Part shown: one piece after another, positions 1-11,978 of the stretch
Layout: the number at the start of each line of letters is the position of its first letter
How positions within the stretch are numbered: the first letter of the stretch is position 1
Assembly: GCA_023105745.1 (NCBI GenBank)
Contig: JALGQZ010000004.1
Span: forward strand, 33,105,816 to 33,169,815
Origin: Austropuccinia psidii
Lineage: Eukaryota > Basidiomycota > Pucciniomycetes > Pucciniales > Sphaerophragmiaceae
DNA: 64,000 nt
Direction of reading: 5' to 3'
Position numbers and translations under genes: made by a program
The notes under the pieces: model-generated
The model's database searches: none
What the model was told of the DNA's origin: nothing
The model's input: only the letters and a program-made list of their open reading frames with translations

Positions 1-447
1 CGTTTCCACCCAATAACAGTCTGTATTGAGTGGATAGAACCACAAACCAGCCCACAGTAGTGAAAACTTTCACTCTGTGGCTGTGTGCAGAGGTAAACCA
101 CCTCCTACTACCCCAGAATAAGATAAAAGCAGGCTTTTCCTCCCCAGGAAGCTAATTTAGCATCCTATTCTTGATATTCTTATGTGGTATAACTTCTTAA
201 AAGAAGTGGTACCCTTAGAATTCAACAGGCTATAATTACAAGTTGTAATTATTGTAGTGTTTTTTATTTTAAACCAACAGGAAAACACTGCACCCAGGGC
301 TATCAGCAGCACTCACCATCACTAAATTATTTTAGTATATCCCTTTTACTCATATTCCCACTTTAATATTATCATTATTTTCGTGTCACACTCAGAGCTA
401 TAGCTTTTATTATCATTTTGAAGCTACATCATAGAGTCACCCTGACA
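1..447 (+). repeat. 5' LTR of element A, 3' part only
   Basis: Nearly collinear with the last ~450 bp of the LTRs at 3946-5338 and 14708-16106, ending in the same CATAGAGTCACCCTGACA. The window edge removes the U3 part. The internal region starts at 448. Confidence 0.88.
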
Positions 448-768
448 TCTTGGGGGCCTGGCCTGGTTTTTTACCTATTTGAGACAGAATTCTACGTTGT
501 TTTCACTGTTTTTAGCTTATCTTCATGATTTTTAGAGTTGTTATACTTGTTTTTTTACTTATTTTCACTTTCTGTTAACCATAAGAAGCCCTGAAGGGGA
601 TTAATTTCGTGGTTTTTCTCTATTCTGTTTTTTTTTACAGAAAAATAAAAAAACATAATAAAAAAAAGATAAAAAAACTGTATACATCTGCTTTTTGAAA
701 AATAATATTTTTCATCATTTTTGAAGAGTCATAAATATATAATTTATATTTATAAAACACTCTCTTTT
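448..768. other. Leader of element A
   Basis: AT-rich sequence between the 5' LTR and the minisatellite. It holds poly-T and poly-A runs. No coding potential was seen and no convincing tRNA-complementary primer-binding site could be named after the LTR end. Confidence 0.5.
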
Positions 769-1740
769 CATAATAAAATAAAAATCATATTTTATTATTG
801 TTTTTTTTTCATAATATATACAAAGTATATATTATTTTAATTTTTTTAAAGAACAACTCTGATAGTTCATTTTTTCACCCAAATCAGCATGAAAAATGGA
901 TTATTATCATTATTATTGATGATATCAATATTAATCATAATAAAATAAAAATCATTTATTATTATTGATCTTTTTTTCATAATATACAGAGTATATATTT
1001 CTTGAATTTTTCTTAAATAAAAACTCTTATAATTCATTTTTTCACCCTAGTTGGTGTTAAAAATTGATTATTATCATTATTCTTGATAATCTCAATAATA
1101 ATACGTCATAATAAAATAAAAATAAAAATTTTTATTCATCCTTTTTTCATAATATATACAGAGTATATATTGTTTGAATTCTTCTTAAAGAAAAACTCTT
1201 ATAATTCATTTTTTCACCCGAATTTGCCTGAAAAATTGATGATTATAATTATTATTGATAATCTCAGTAATAATACTTCATAGTAAAATACAAATCATAT
1301 TTTATTATTTATTTTTTTCATAATATATACAGAGTATATATCGTTTGATTTTTTCTTGAAGAAAAACCCTTATAATTCATTTTTTTACCTTAAATTGGCG
1401 TGAGAAATTGATTATTATCTGTATTATTGATAATTACAACAATAATACTTCATAATAAAATACAAACCATATTTTATTATTTATATTTTCTCATAATATA
1501 TAAAAAGTATATCTTGTTTGAATTTTTCTCAAAGAAAAACTCTGATAATTCATTTTTTCACCAAAATTGGTGTAAAAATTGATCATTATCATTATTATTG
1601 ATAATTTCAATAAAAACACTTCATAATAAAATACAAACCACATTTTATTTGTGATATTTTTTATAATATATACAAAATATATATTGGGGAAAGCTGATTT
1701 GATAATTATTATTGATATTTTCAATGATAACTTGTCCAAA
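769..1740. repeat. AT-rich minisatellite, about 6 units of 167-172 bp
   Basis: The phrase CATAATAAAATA (or close variants) recurs at 769, 936, 1107, 1279, 1451 and 1622, giving periods of 167, 171, 172, 172 and 171 bp. Each unit also holds a TCATAATATATAC box, a TTCATTTTTTCACC box and a TTATTATCATTATTATTGAT box. The last unit is truncated near 1740. It lies in the 5' leader of element A, upstream of gag. The short ORFs in it are chance. Confidence 0.9.
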
Positions 1741-2050
1741 GTGACTTACAGATTCCTAGCAAAACAGGGATTTAATCAACTAGCTGAAACTCTAACTTTA
1801 TAAATCAGAAATGATACCACCTCATTCAAAAGAATTTGGATTTCCAAGGCATTATTCCTTACAAAGAGAAACAACCATCAGTTGGAATAGAGGCCTGAAA
1901 AAGAGAGAGGTTGAAGTTGTTAAAAGTCATAATAAATGGAAAAATGAACCTTCCTACACCTTCCAAGATGGCTTTCAGTAGCAAAACTCCAGAAATGGCT
2001 TTCATAGAACAGTTTTTTCTAACCCAACAAATCTTCCAAGAGCTTCTCCA

Positions 2051-3943
2051 ATGGATAATGGCAGACAGGGAATTCAAACCAGATTTTCACTACAAAGAAC
2101 TTGTAGAAAGTATTCAGAAGATTTCCCTCAAAGAGATATTCTTCAAAGAGCTTATTATAGAAGAGAAATGGAACCAGAGATTAGATACTCTGACCCTCTC
2201 AGGCTCATGAGTACTGGTAACCCAACCAGACTCCCTAGTGGCTTCACACCACTCAGGCACCAACAGATCAGTGACCAAGAGTCACCATACTTCTTAATCC
2301 AAAATAGAATCCAGGAGAGGAATAGCATCATAGGGAAAGAAAAAGACTTCTTTCAGCCAGAGGCAGAAAGAGTCAGATCCTATGATCCAGAAATTTTTGT
2401 ACCTGTTGCAAGAAGTACAAAGAAACAACAAACAGTTGTAAATACTTCTAATGCAGCTAGCAGCCATATGATAAGGAACAATATCTCCAATCAGATGAAA
2501 CACAATGTTGTGACACCTGAGAGTATCATAAGTAGTAATACTCTATGGTTACAATTTTACCAATTTGTAGAACAAACTCAAAAAGAGTTTGAAAGACTCC
2601 ATGAAAGTATTTCAAGGTTACAAGAGGGTTATACCTTACAAACCAAAACTATTCATACTCTTCAAGAGGACTATACTGAATTGTATAAAGCCTCAGAGGA
2701 TACCAAAAGAAGACTAAATCAAGTCTTAGAGGAGCAAAATCACTGAAAAAGGGATAGGGAATACCTGGATCAAGATATTGACAAATTGCTCAATTACTGC
2801 CAAAAAATGAAAATCCAAACACAAGGGCATGTTTCTGGAAACACTCCATACCACCAGGAGGACATAAAACCAGATTCCTTGTTGGAGAAAAAGCCAAGAT
2901 CTCAATCGCAATACCAAGATGGAGATAAGATGACTTATTCAGAGAAGGAAGAATTAAAACAGCTTCCAGAGGCTTCAAGTTGGCCCACATTCTCTGGCAT
3001 AGGAGAATATGATCATATGGAACTCATTAATTATATTGATGAATTCTTTACTGATTTACCAAGTATACCAGATTACTGGATTACTGCAAGATTAAATACA
3101 ACTTGAAAAGCACATGCTAGTATTTGGTACACACAAATGAAAGAAATCCATGGTAGAGGAGCCAAATAATCCAAAAGTACAGAAATGATACATGGATATG
3201 GAAGAAAACGCTTTCATTTGGAAATGATAGGTACACAGTGGACAAAGATCCATATGATTGGTGTCTGAGACAGTCAAAAAGGCTAATAGCCATTGACCCT
3301 CACATAACAACAGAAATGAGAAATCACAAACTGTTGACCAAACTACCAGGAGACTTAGAGCATGCAGTAAAATGCATATGCTCCAAAGAACCCACCTTAG
3401 ATGAAATGTCAACTACTTTGCAAGAAGTAATGATTAGAACATCTATTGGTAGATATGATACCCATAGTACTGATGATAACAGGGAGAATCCAACCCTGGA
3501 AGCCAAATAAACTCATGATTCAGAATCTGAAATTGCAACAGGATTTCACAACTGTGAATCACCCAATTACTATGCAGACAATTCTCCCAAAGACAGGGAA
3601 GAGATATTTTCAAGAGAGCAAGAAACAAGAAAAGACCAAGAAGGTCATGAACCTGACTCTGATAGTGTGGGGAATGGCTGTGGAAATAATCCATACAGTG
3701 AACCCAACCCCCATGAGGAACATTTGGTGGAATTTATGAACCATGGAAGAGAGGAAATTGGACCAGTCCACTCCAAAAGAAGGAAACCAATGACCAAACA
3801 CCCAGATGGTTTGAAACATAAGCCACCAGACAGTGAGGTTATGACCACAAGAGAGTTGTTGGCTCAAGGTCACATGAGCCATACTGATACCTCAAAGAAG
3901 ACAGGACAGTCTCATCAATCATGGGCCTTTTCTAGAGGGAGGG
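2051..3943 (+). pseudogene. Decayed gag polyprotein of element A
   Basis: Open from ATG 2051 to 2746, then continued through stops and frameshifts at about 2786-3106, 3130-3510 and 3510-3940. The first part is polar and then coiled-coil-like (FERLHESISRLQEG, TLQEDYTELYKASEDTKRR). The capsid-like core follows: WPTFSGIGEYDHMELINYID, then ASIWYTQMKEIHG, then DPYDWCLRQSKRL and PGDLEHAVKC. These match gag proteins of rust gypsy-type elements. The zinc-knuckle position near 3545 reads FHNCESPNYYADNS, so most CCHC ligands are lost. After an acidic tail the frame runs into the polypurine tract without entering a protease. Gag would package element RNA, but this copy is broken. Confidence 0.75.
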
Positions 3944-3945
3944 TA
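3932..3945 (+). other. Polypurine tract of element A
   Basis: The purine-rich run CTAGAGGGAGGGTA lies immediately before the TGTCAG start of the 3' LTR, where plus-strand priming occurs in LTR elements. Confidence 0.7.
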
Positions 3946-5338
3946 TGTCAGCCTGTGACTGAAAGCCAGAGCACAAGCATGACAGCCAGATACCACCAAA
4001 ACATGGAGCTGGGCCAAATAAGCTCAAAAGGTATCAAAAGAAAGAGGAAACTTACCTCTTTCAAAATATACAAGTCCTATCATCATAGGACAAATAACAA
4101 CAAAGTTATTCCTGCTCAAAGCTATTGCTGAGCATAAACCTTAACTTTCACCTCTCATCTGAGATCCAGAGTAAGAGGCTTAACCCCATCAAATGGGTAT
4201 ACAAATTGAAGCTCTAAGTCAGGGCTATCCAATGGTACTAGCCAAACTGAGCTAGCACCAGAATTACAGAAGGTATGACAAAAATAAGGTCAAATAAGGG
4301 TGATTAAAATATTCACCTCCCATATAGCTTCTACAGGTTTAGTGGGAGATACCTAAAGTGGGGTCTTTTTGGGAATATCACAAGCAGGGCTATCTAATGG
4401 TGCCATTCATTTCCCCATATCTTATCTGGAACAAAAGATATGGAGCAAACAAGTTCCATACAGTTTTTGGACAAATCATAAATGTGTACAAGAAAACTTG
4501 TACATGGCATAACTTTGCCATATTTAATGATAACCATACCAAATGAGGTACCATTGTGTAGATCACATCTAGGGCTACACAATGAGCCAATTTTGAGCTC
4601 AATAATTTCAAAACTGACAAAGCTATAGCAGTTCTAAGGTTAAAATCCCACAGTTCAGCCAATACAGCCTTACAGTGGGATACTATCCCATAAATATGAT
4701 TATGAGGTGTCAAACAGACAAAGAAGCTTTTTGATACTTCAATACCTCATAGTTAAGTCAAATACAGAGGTTCATACAGGTTCTGTACAGCTTCTGATGC
4801 GTCAGAAGCACCAGAACACACCTGTAAACTCCATTGGTGAATGTTTTCACCCTGTATAGGGTAAAAATGGCTACTTGTGGTTCTAAAGCCACATTTCCAC
4901 CCAATACCAGTCTGTATTGAGTGTATAGAACCACAAACCAGCCCACAGTAGGGAAATGTTTCACTCTGTGGTCGTGTGCAGAGGTAAACCACCTCCCACT
5001 ACCCCATAACAAGATAAAAGGAGGCTTTTCCTCCCCAGGAAGCTAATCCAACATCCTGTTCTTGATATTCTTACATGGTATAACTTCTTAAAAGAAGTGG
5101 TACCCTGAGAATTCAACAGGTTATAATTACAAGTGCTAATTATTGTAGGGTTTGTTATTGTACACCAACAGGCAAACACTTCCCCCAGGGCTATCAGCAG
5201 CACTCACCATCACTAAATTATTTTAGTATAGCCCTTTTACTCATATTCTCACTTTAATATCATCATTATTTTTGTTTCACACTGAGAGTTATAGCTTTTA
5301 TTATCATTTTGAAGCTATATCATAGAGTCACCCTGACA
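3946..5338 (+). repeat. 3' LTR of element A (1393 bp)
   Basis: Starts TGTCAGCCTGTGACT and ends CACCCTGACA, with a 6-bp terminal inverted repeat TGTCAG/CTGACA. It aligns along its length with the solo LTR at 14708-16106. It contains palindromic motifs (TACAGGTTCTGTACA near 4776-4790; CAATAC...GTATTG near 4901-4919). No ORF in it is credible. Confidence 0.92.
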
Positions 5339-5742
5339 GTTGGCCTCATTGGATTTAGGCAAAATGGGCCTAAGTTTCCCACGGACTGTGGGCCATGGTC
5401 TAAAGACCATGGCCCAAAAAGGCCATTTAGGCCCTAGACCCCATAATCAAAGGGGTGGGGCCAGAAGCCCCTGGATGTCCAGATGGACCCCCAGGCCCAA
5501 AACAAAGCTATTGGCTTGGGGGTTGGTGAGGTGGATAATTGGCCAAAAAGGCCAATGGTTGCAGGATATGGCCTGAGGCAATAAGCTGCCAGTGAACGGT
5601 GGTTTGGCCCAAAGGTCATAAACACCAAAAATGGTCCAATTGGCCATAAAAACCAATGAAATGATCAATTGGCCATAAAATGAGGTCAGGCTATATTTTC
5701 CGCAAACACTCATGGGGGGAGTGATTACACATGGTTGTGACA
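5339..5742 (-). repeat. 3' LTR of gypsy-1, fragment
   Basis: Matches 13125-13525 of the 5' LTR, including the GGCC-rich stretch and the end GGTTGTGACA (TGTCACAACC on the - strand). Only about a quarter of the LTR remains; the rest was displaced by element A. It contains a 12-bp perfect inverted repeat with a 2-nt spacer at 5390-5415. Confidence 0.88.
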
Positions 5743-6328
5743 GTATTCCCCCACCTTTAATGGTGAGTTCCTGATCACCAAACCAAGTTAAAGTCACTTT
5801 GTGGATGTTGAGAAGGATTGGATGCAGGGCTTACAGAGGTATTGCATCTTGAAAGGAATTTCATGACTGGTACAAGGTTGGCATATGACATGAGGATGAT
5901 TTGGTCTTCTTCTGACATGTGGCTTTGGAAGTTTTGAAGAAATGAGTTGACATAAAGATTTTGGCATTAAGGTTATAAGAAGTAAAATTCTGAAAACATA
6001 TAAAACAAAAAACAGAAAATAAGAAAAAGAAATAAAGAGAAATGAAATCTTGAGAGGAATTCCAAGCTTCATCATGGAAGTTCACAGCTGATTTGAATTG
6101 GCCAAGGACCTGGAAAACAAGATTTGATGCCAGGTTCTCACAGAGTAGCCAAGGTGATGTTGTTGAAAGATTGTAGAGCCCTCAGGGAAGTTCACACCAG
6201 GAGAGGAACTTAATTTTGGTAGTTACTACTCCCACCAGTGCCATAAAAACTAAACATCTCCTGAAGGAATGAATTTGAATTGAAGAAAACTTTGGTAATT
6301 ACTCTCCCCACCAAGCACCATAAAGCAA
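5743..6328 (-). other. 3' untranslated region and polypurine tract of gypsy-1
   Basis: Lies between the end of pol and the 3' LTR. On the - strand the LTR is preceded by AAAGGTGGGGGAATAC, a purine-rich priming tract. No ORF of interest, and no counterpart of the antisense ORF found at this place in gypsy-2. Confidence 0.6.
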
Positions 6329-7711
6329 TCAAGCTTTTGAAAAGTTTGGTCCTGGCTTGTCAGGATATAAAGAATGAAAATACTTGATAATTTCAGGGCG
6401 ATTCTTGAGGTTTTTGGCTGGTTTCCAAGTGGATCTGTCTTGGTCTTGACTTAAGCCTTTCCATTCCACCAAGTACCATAATTTTCCTCTCTTGATCTTG
6501 GAATCCAGAATTTGAGAGACTTCCCATTCCTCTTCTTCTTCAATGGTGATTGGAGGAGGAGGCTCTTGATGCCAATTTGGGATTTTTGATTTATTGACTG
6601 GCTCAAGGAGGGAAATATGGAAGACTGGATGGATGGGCTTCCGTTGGGATGGTAGGAATGAGTTCTGACTTTATTCAAGATGGGAAAAGGACCCAACCAA
6701 CTTTCAGAAAGTTTTTGGTGGGTCTAGTTGATTTGACTTTCTTGGAAGAAAGTCATACCATGTCACCCAGATTGAAAACAGGTGGACTTTCTCTGCTTTG
6801 ATCTGAATACCTCCTAAACCTGTTTATGGAAACTTCAAGTTCTCTCTTGACATCTTGCTGTACTGATTGGATTTTTGTTGATAACTTTCCAGAAGGAGTA
6901 TCTTGTGTGATGTGAACTGAGTCAAATTGTGGAGCTCTTCCATAAACAGTAAAAAATGGTGATTGTTTTGTTGAAGAGTGATCAGAATTATTGTAGGAAA
7001 ATTCAGCCAGAGGGAGCCAGGTGCTCCAATCATCTTGATGATAACTGACATACATCCAAAGGTAATGTTCTAGTATCTTATTTACCCTCTCTGTCTGTCT
7101 ATCAGCTTCTTGATGGTAAGCAGTTGACAGATCTCTTGAAATCTTGAGCTTCTGATAAAGATTGGTCCAAAAGGAAGAAACAAAAAGTGAACCTCTATCA
7201 CTAACAATGCTTGAAGGCAGCCCATGCTTTGAAAGGATATTATTGATTAATAAATGGACCAAATACAGTGAAGTTATTGAAGACATTGCTGGAATAAAAA
7301 CTGCCATTTTTGAGAATCTGTCCACTATTACAAGAATTGAGTCAAAAGAATTGGACAGTTGAAGTCGAGTGATAAATTTCATTGAAAGAAAAACCAAGGA
7401 CCATTTGGGATTGGAAGAGGTTTGAGGATTCCAAACTTCTTGTGATGAATATTTGTGTTCCTTGAGCACTGTTGACAGGATGATACATAATCCTTGATAA
7501 ATTGAGTCATTCCAGACCAGTGGAAATCCCACTTGACAAGTTTGAGAGTCTTCTCTTGGCCAGGGTGTCCATCTAGAGGAGAGTTATGCCTCTTTTGAAG
7601 TATGCTGAGCTGAATTGTGTGGTAATTTGGAACCACAACCCAATCTTTGAATAACATAATTTGGGAAAAGGAATCAAGAGAATAATATTGAACAGATTTA
7701 CCTTTACCCAA
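6329..7711 (-). pseudogene. Integrase with C-terminal chromodomain of gypsy-1, broken
   Basis: The - strand gives the HHCC zinc-binding region (RHNSPLDGHPGQEKTLK... SSCQQC, ORF 7711-7379), then the catalytic core (ORF 7532-6753) with DRFSKM, SDRGSLF and QTERVNK. The first catalytic Asp is replaced (LSMKFI here, LSMDFI in gypsy-2). After a frameshift, 6568-6329 encodes a chromodomain: EWEVSQILDSK, GKLWYLVEWKGL, STWKPAKNL, ending in TGA. Integrase would insert the cDNA, and chromodomains of this clade are known to target heterochromatin. The lost Asp and frameshifts make it inactive. Confidence 0.85.
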
Positions 7712-7729
7712 TCCTTGAAGGATACTTCT

Positions 7730-9646
7730 TTACTGAGAATCTTGCCATAATTTCTTCTGAATTGATTCAATCAAAACCCAAAAGCATTCCACCTTGACTG
7801 CAAAAAAACTTGAGGGTTGAACTTCATCTTGCTTAATGAGTTGCTGAAAATTCATTGGATTCTTGCTGATTAAATCCTCCCCCCTCTGCGGACAAATGCT
7901 GTCCTGACGTGATAAGTAATCTGGAAGAATAGCTAGGCGGCCAGGGCAGTAATTGATAGAGAAATGAAATTCAAAAAGGAATTCAGCCCAGAGGGCTTGA
8001 TGGCAAGTAAGAACTTCTGAAGACATGAAGTATTGCAAGGAAGAGTGATTGTTGAGAACTTCAAAAGGGGAAGAGAGTGAAAGAAGGAAAGCTCTCCAGC
8101 GCTTGAGAGCCCAGACTATGCCAAGGAGTTCCTTGTCATTAATCTCATAGTTGAGCTCTGCTGGAATACGCTTGCGGCTATCAAATGCAATGGGATGTTT
8201 TCCTGAGTCAGAAACCTGACTCAGTACAGCACCCAAGGCATAATTGGATGCATCAGTCTCCACAATGGCGGGTAGAGAAGGAGTGAGGCTGTGGTGAAGG
8301 CCTCTTTGAGTTGATGAAACTGACTAAGAGCTTTCTCATTGAGGGGAAAGCGGGAATCTTTCTTGAGGAAATTGGTGAGTGAACTTGTCTTCTTTGAATA
8401 ATTCTTGATGAAATGGTGGTAGAAATTTGCAAAGCCAAAGAATGATTGAAGAGCCTTGAGGCTTCTTGGAGGTGGACAATTGATAATTTTCTGGACTATT
8501 GCTTGGTCCATCTTGAGGCCCTCAAAAGAAACAATATAACCTAAATACTCTACACTGGAAACAAGCAATAGGCACTTGGAGGCCTTAGCAAAGAGGTTAT
8601 TGGCTCTGAGTTTGGAAAGAACAGTGGAAACATGAGTGACATGTTCTTCCTCAGACTTGGCAAAGACCATAATGTCATCCAAATAAATCACAACATAAAT
8701 ATCAAGAGGATCATAGAAAATATCATTGACAATATTTTGAAAAGAGGCAGGAGCATTGGTGAGTCCAAATGGCAAAACCAAATACTCATAACTTCCATAT
8801 TTAGTTCTAAAAGCTGACAATTGTTTATCACCCTCCTTGCTTCTGACAATTTTATGTGCACCATGCAAATCAATCTTGGAGAAGATATATGAGCCATTAA
8901 AAACAGTGAGAATCTGGTTCATAGGAGGAACAGGATACTTGTTCTTCCTAGTAACAGCATTGATTTTGCAGTAATCAACACACAAATGGAGGCCACCATC
9001 CTTCTTTTTGACAAAAAAACAGGTGCTCCTGTTGAAGAGGAGCTTGGATGGATGAAAAACTTCTTTACATTCTCTGAAATGTAGGCCCTGAGTGTATCTG
9101 ACTCTTGGTTTGATAAAGAGTAGATCACCCAACTGGGGGTAAAGACCCCTCCAGATCAATATGACAATCACAGGCACGGTGAGGAGGAAGTTTCCCTGCT
9201 TTCACCTTGGATAATACATCCAAGTGCTGGTGATAAGCAGAAGTAACAATCTTCATCATGGTTTCTATTTCTTCTGGCTCTTCCTCTTCATCCCATAACT
9301 CCTCCAGGGAGTCATGATAAGATGAACAAGGGAGGTCCATATTCCCAAAACAGGGATGAAGTGAAGATACAGAATTATCTTCTCCAACATCTTGAATCTC
9401 TTTGAAGACTTCATCTCTAGAGGATTGTAATGACTTATAGGAATTAAGGGAAGGCATATGGGCAGAAGATGGAAATGATGGTGTCCTAGAATCACCAACC
9501 AGAGCTGCAGAGGATTTGGAAGAAGAAAAGTCATTACTGAAATATTTTGAAGGATTATAATAGTCCTTATGATCAGAATGAAAGGTGATCAGCCCTTGCC
9601 TCCAATCAATAGATGGATTCAAATGATTAATAAAGTCAAAGCCCAA
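7730..9646 (-). pseudogene. Reverse transcriptase and RNase H of gypsy-1, broken
   Basis: ORF 9646-9125 holds the protease-RT linker (GFDFINHLNPSIDW early; LPPHRACDCHIDLEG at the end). ORF 9177-8221 holds the RT fingers and palm: FVKKKDGGLHLCVDYCKIN, FSKIDLHGAHK, LPFGLTNAPASFQNIVNDI and the intact YLDDIMVF. ORF 8263-7730 is RNase H with TDASNYALGAVLSQ and DKELLGIVWAL, but LNNHSSLQYF replaces the usual Asp by Asn. The three ORFs are in different frames, so no continuous polyprotein is possible. Confidence 0.88.
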
Positions 9647-9715
9647 TATGAGATCTTCTCCCTTGCAAGTATCAATTACTAAAAAGTCTTATTCAAAGCT
9701 TGGTAATGAAGCAAG

Positions 9716-9997
9716 CTAAACCATATATTTGGTATGGTGAGTCACAAATAAGGAACGGGACTCAGAGGAGTCCAACATGATAAGAGGAATCTTCTCTGGG
9801 AGTTCTGACATTGTCAAAGAATACTTGCGAACAAACTGCTTTGCAATAAATGAGTTGGTAGCACCAGAATCAATGAGAATACTGTAAAAAACATCAGAAA
9901 GAGAAGAAAAAACAAAGAATTTAAGAGAATTCTTGAGACCAGTATTCAGAATGCACAATTGTGCTCTGGATGGAAAACAGTGAAGACCATTGAACAC
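9716..9997 (-). pseudogene. Retroviral-type aspartic protease of gypsy-1
   Basis: The - strand ORF contains ILIDSGATNSFIAKQFV, the active-site motif of retropepsins (DSG), followed by a hydrophobic strand. It lies between gag and RT as expected. It is separated by stops from gag upstream and from the linker ORF downstream. Confidence 0.8.
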
Positions 9998-10011
9998 AAC
10001 ATGATCTTTAT

Positions 10012-11289
10012 TCAGGGTTTTCCCTGGCTGGGAAATTTGCCTGATGGTTGGGTAAGCTTGTTTTGAGGCCTTTTGAAACAGGACTCAAGACTATTCTTCC
10101 CACCACAAAAGGTACATAAACCCTCCTTTATTCTTCTTTCTTTTTCAGAATTCATCAACTTGAAGTCTTTATTCAACAAAGAAGAATGGGGCTTGTCCCT
10201 CTTCTGAAAATTCTTCTTCTTTTGATTTGAATTTGAAGAACTTTGAGGCTTCAGGCTTCTTCTCTTGATGAGGACTCTTCTCTTTTTGCCTCTCATGGTA
10301 CCTGGTATCAATCTCCAGGGTAATATCCATTAATTCTTGAAGGATGGGAGCCAAACTGATCCAAAATCTTGGATGGCAATCCCTTCCTGAAATGGTGGAT
10401 GAGAGCCCTTTCACCCCAATCCCCGATTCTTGAGACCAAACTTCTGAAATCAGAAATGTATAATGATACATGCCCACCTTCTTTCATCCTCAAAGCATCC
10501 AACTCTTCTTCATCTTTTCTAACTTAATTTGGGTCTCCAAATAAAGTGAAGATTTTGGGATTCAAATAATTGCCAATAATTGAGAAGATAATTTGGATCT
10601 TGATTGGTGAGATTGGACAGATAAGGCTAAATCCATTTTGCAGCCCTGCCAAGGAGAGATGAAGTGGCATAAAGGACCTTCTTTATGTCTTGAGAAAAGT
10701 TTGTCAGATCATTATAAAATATTAATTTTAAAGACTGAATAAAGCTCCTAACTTTGAAAGGCTGAGTCCCATCAAAGTATTCTGGTGCCTTCATAGATGG
10801 AGTCTTGAAGGCTGGTGGTCTTGATGATTCAGAAAGTGAATATTCTTGAAGATTAGCCATAATTTGAGTCATTTTCTGCATGATGGCAAATAAGGATGGT
10901 TCAGACTTATGAGAGACAGGCTGATTAGACTGGGTTATAGTTTGCCCTCCAGTACCTTGGGATTCCCCCACAGGAGCAGGGACACCTTCAGTACCATCAG
11001 ACTCTTCCTCTTCCACAGAATTTCCTCTTCCTGTTCACCATCTTCACCACAACCTTTGAAAGTGGTCCTTTAGAGTCCTTCAAATCTGCCAACTACTCCT
11101 GAAAATGAACTTGATCTTCTTGGCCCTCTTCCTTCTTTCCTGGATGGTGCTGCTCCTTCCATATGGGGCCCTCAATTGAGGAACTGCTGGGGTGCCATCA
11201 AGAGGAGCTCTTGGAGTTGGGATAAGAACAACTTAAGCTTTGGACTGAGATCTGGTCTGTCTTGCAGGAGGTGAATGTTGAACAGGCAT
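10012..11289 (-). pseudogene. gag of gypsy-1, frameshifted
   Basis: The likely ATG is at 11289-11287 (start MPVQHSPP). Parts then appear in 11016-10627 (acidic MEEEESDGTEG; FKTPSMKAPEYFDGTQPFKV; GRAAKWI), 10502-10308 (MKEGGHVSLYISDFRSLVSR) and 10477-10012 (ERALIHHFRKGLPSKIL; DTRYHERQKEK; zinc-knuckle region LCTFCGGKNSLESCFKRPQ). In the knuckle the His of the CCHC pattern is replaced (GGKN). Homologous to gypsy-2 gag at 50930-52268. Confidence 0.8.
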
Positions 11290-11978
11290 GACTTCAGGAA
11301 TAAAATTAAAATAAATGAGATAAGAATCAAAATTTTCTTGAAGTCAAATCAAAATCAAAATCAATGTCTTGAAGAAAAATCTATCAATCAAAATGTCAAA
11401 ATAAAATCTTCAAGTCAATGAATCAATATTTCAAATCAATCAAAATCAAAATCTTTTAGAATCAGTTAATCAAATGAATTCTTGTGGCAAAAATCAATTT
11501 TATGTCAAAATTCTTGATGTGAAAAAATCAGCAAAATTAAATGAAATCTTCAGGTCAATCAATTCTCTTGAAGTCAATATCAATTATGTCAACTTAATCA
11601 ATAAAATCAAATCAAGTGGGTTCTTCTTTAAAACTCAAAGTCTCTTGAAGAATTAATCAATATTAATCTTTATGTGAAGCATGTGTTTGAATAATTTGAT
11701 GAGCTATTTGAAAATCAAATTAAATTTCTTATTATGCCTGAATTATGAATGAAATAAAATTTTATGATTTGAGATAATATTTAAAAAGAGAAACAAGAAA
11801 TAAAATTGGGTCAGCTTGCAATTTTAAAAATGAAGAATGAATGAGAGAAAATTGAGAAGTGACAATAGATCATAAAGTTCATAAACATTAAAGAGTCATA
11901 ATTTTCATGAAATGAGTGAATGAAATTATAAAGAAATAATGAAAAGAATGAAAAGAAATTATGAGCTAATTAATATAA
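11290..11978 (-). other. Leader of gypsy-1
   Basis: About 690 bp between the 5' LTR and the gag start. It is dominated by repeated AATCAAAATCAA, TCTTGAAG and TCAATCAA words, a pattern also seen in the gypsy-2 leader. No gene. A primer-binding site next to the LTR could not be assigned. Confidence 0.6.

Larger units (their letters stand above)
1..5338 (+). mobile_element. Gag-only LTR retrotransposon, element A (5' end outside window)
   Basis: Two LTRs in the same orientation (1-447 partial, 3946-5338 complete) flank an internal region that holds an AT-rich minisatellite and a decayed gag but no protease, RT, RNase H or integrase. LTR ends are TGTCAG...CTGACA. The bases after the 3' LTR (GTTGG) continue directly into the LTR of the neighbouring gypsy-1 element, so element A inserted into that LTR. 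The matching 5' flank and target duplication should lie just left of the window. The structure is that of a non-autonomous element that would need enzymes from elsewhere. Confidence 0.8.

Noticed and set aside
769..1740. CRISPR-like array
   Set aside because: The units are about 170 bp, similar over their full length with no unique spacers, AT-rich, and lie in a eukaryotic retrotransposon; it is a minisatellite.
11474..11656. Plus-strand ORF of 60 codons
   Set aside because: Lies in the AATCAAAA-rich leader of gypsy-1 and has no supporting motif.
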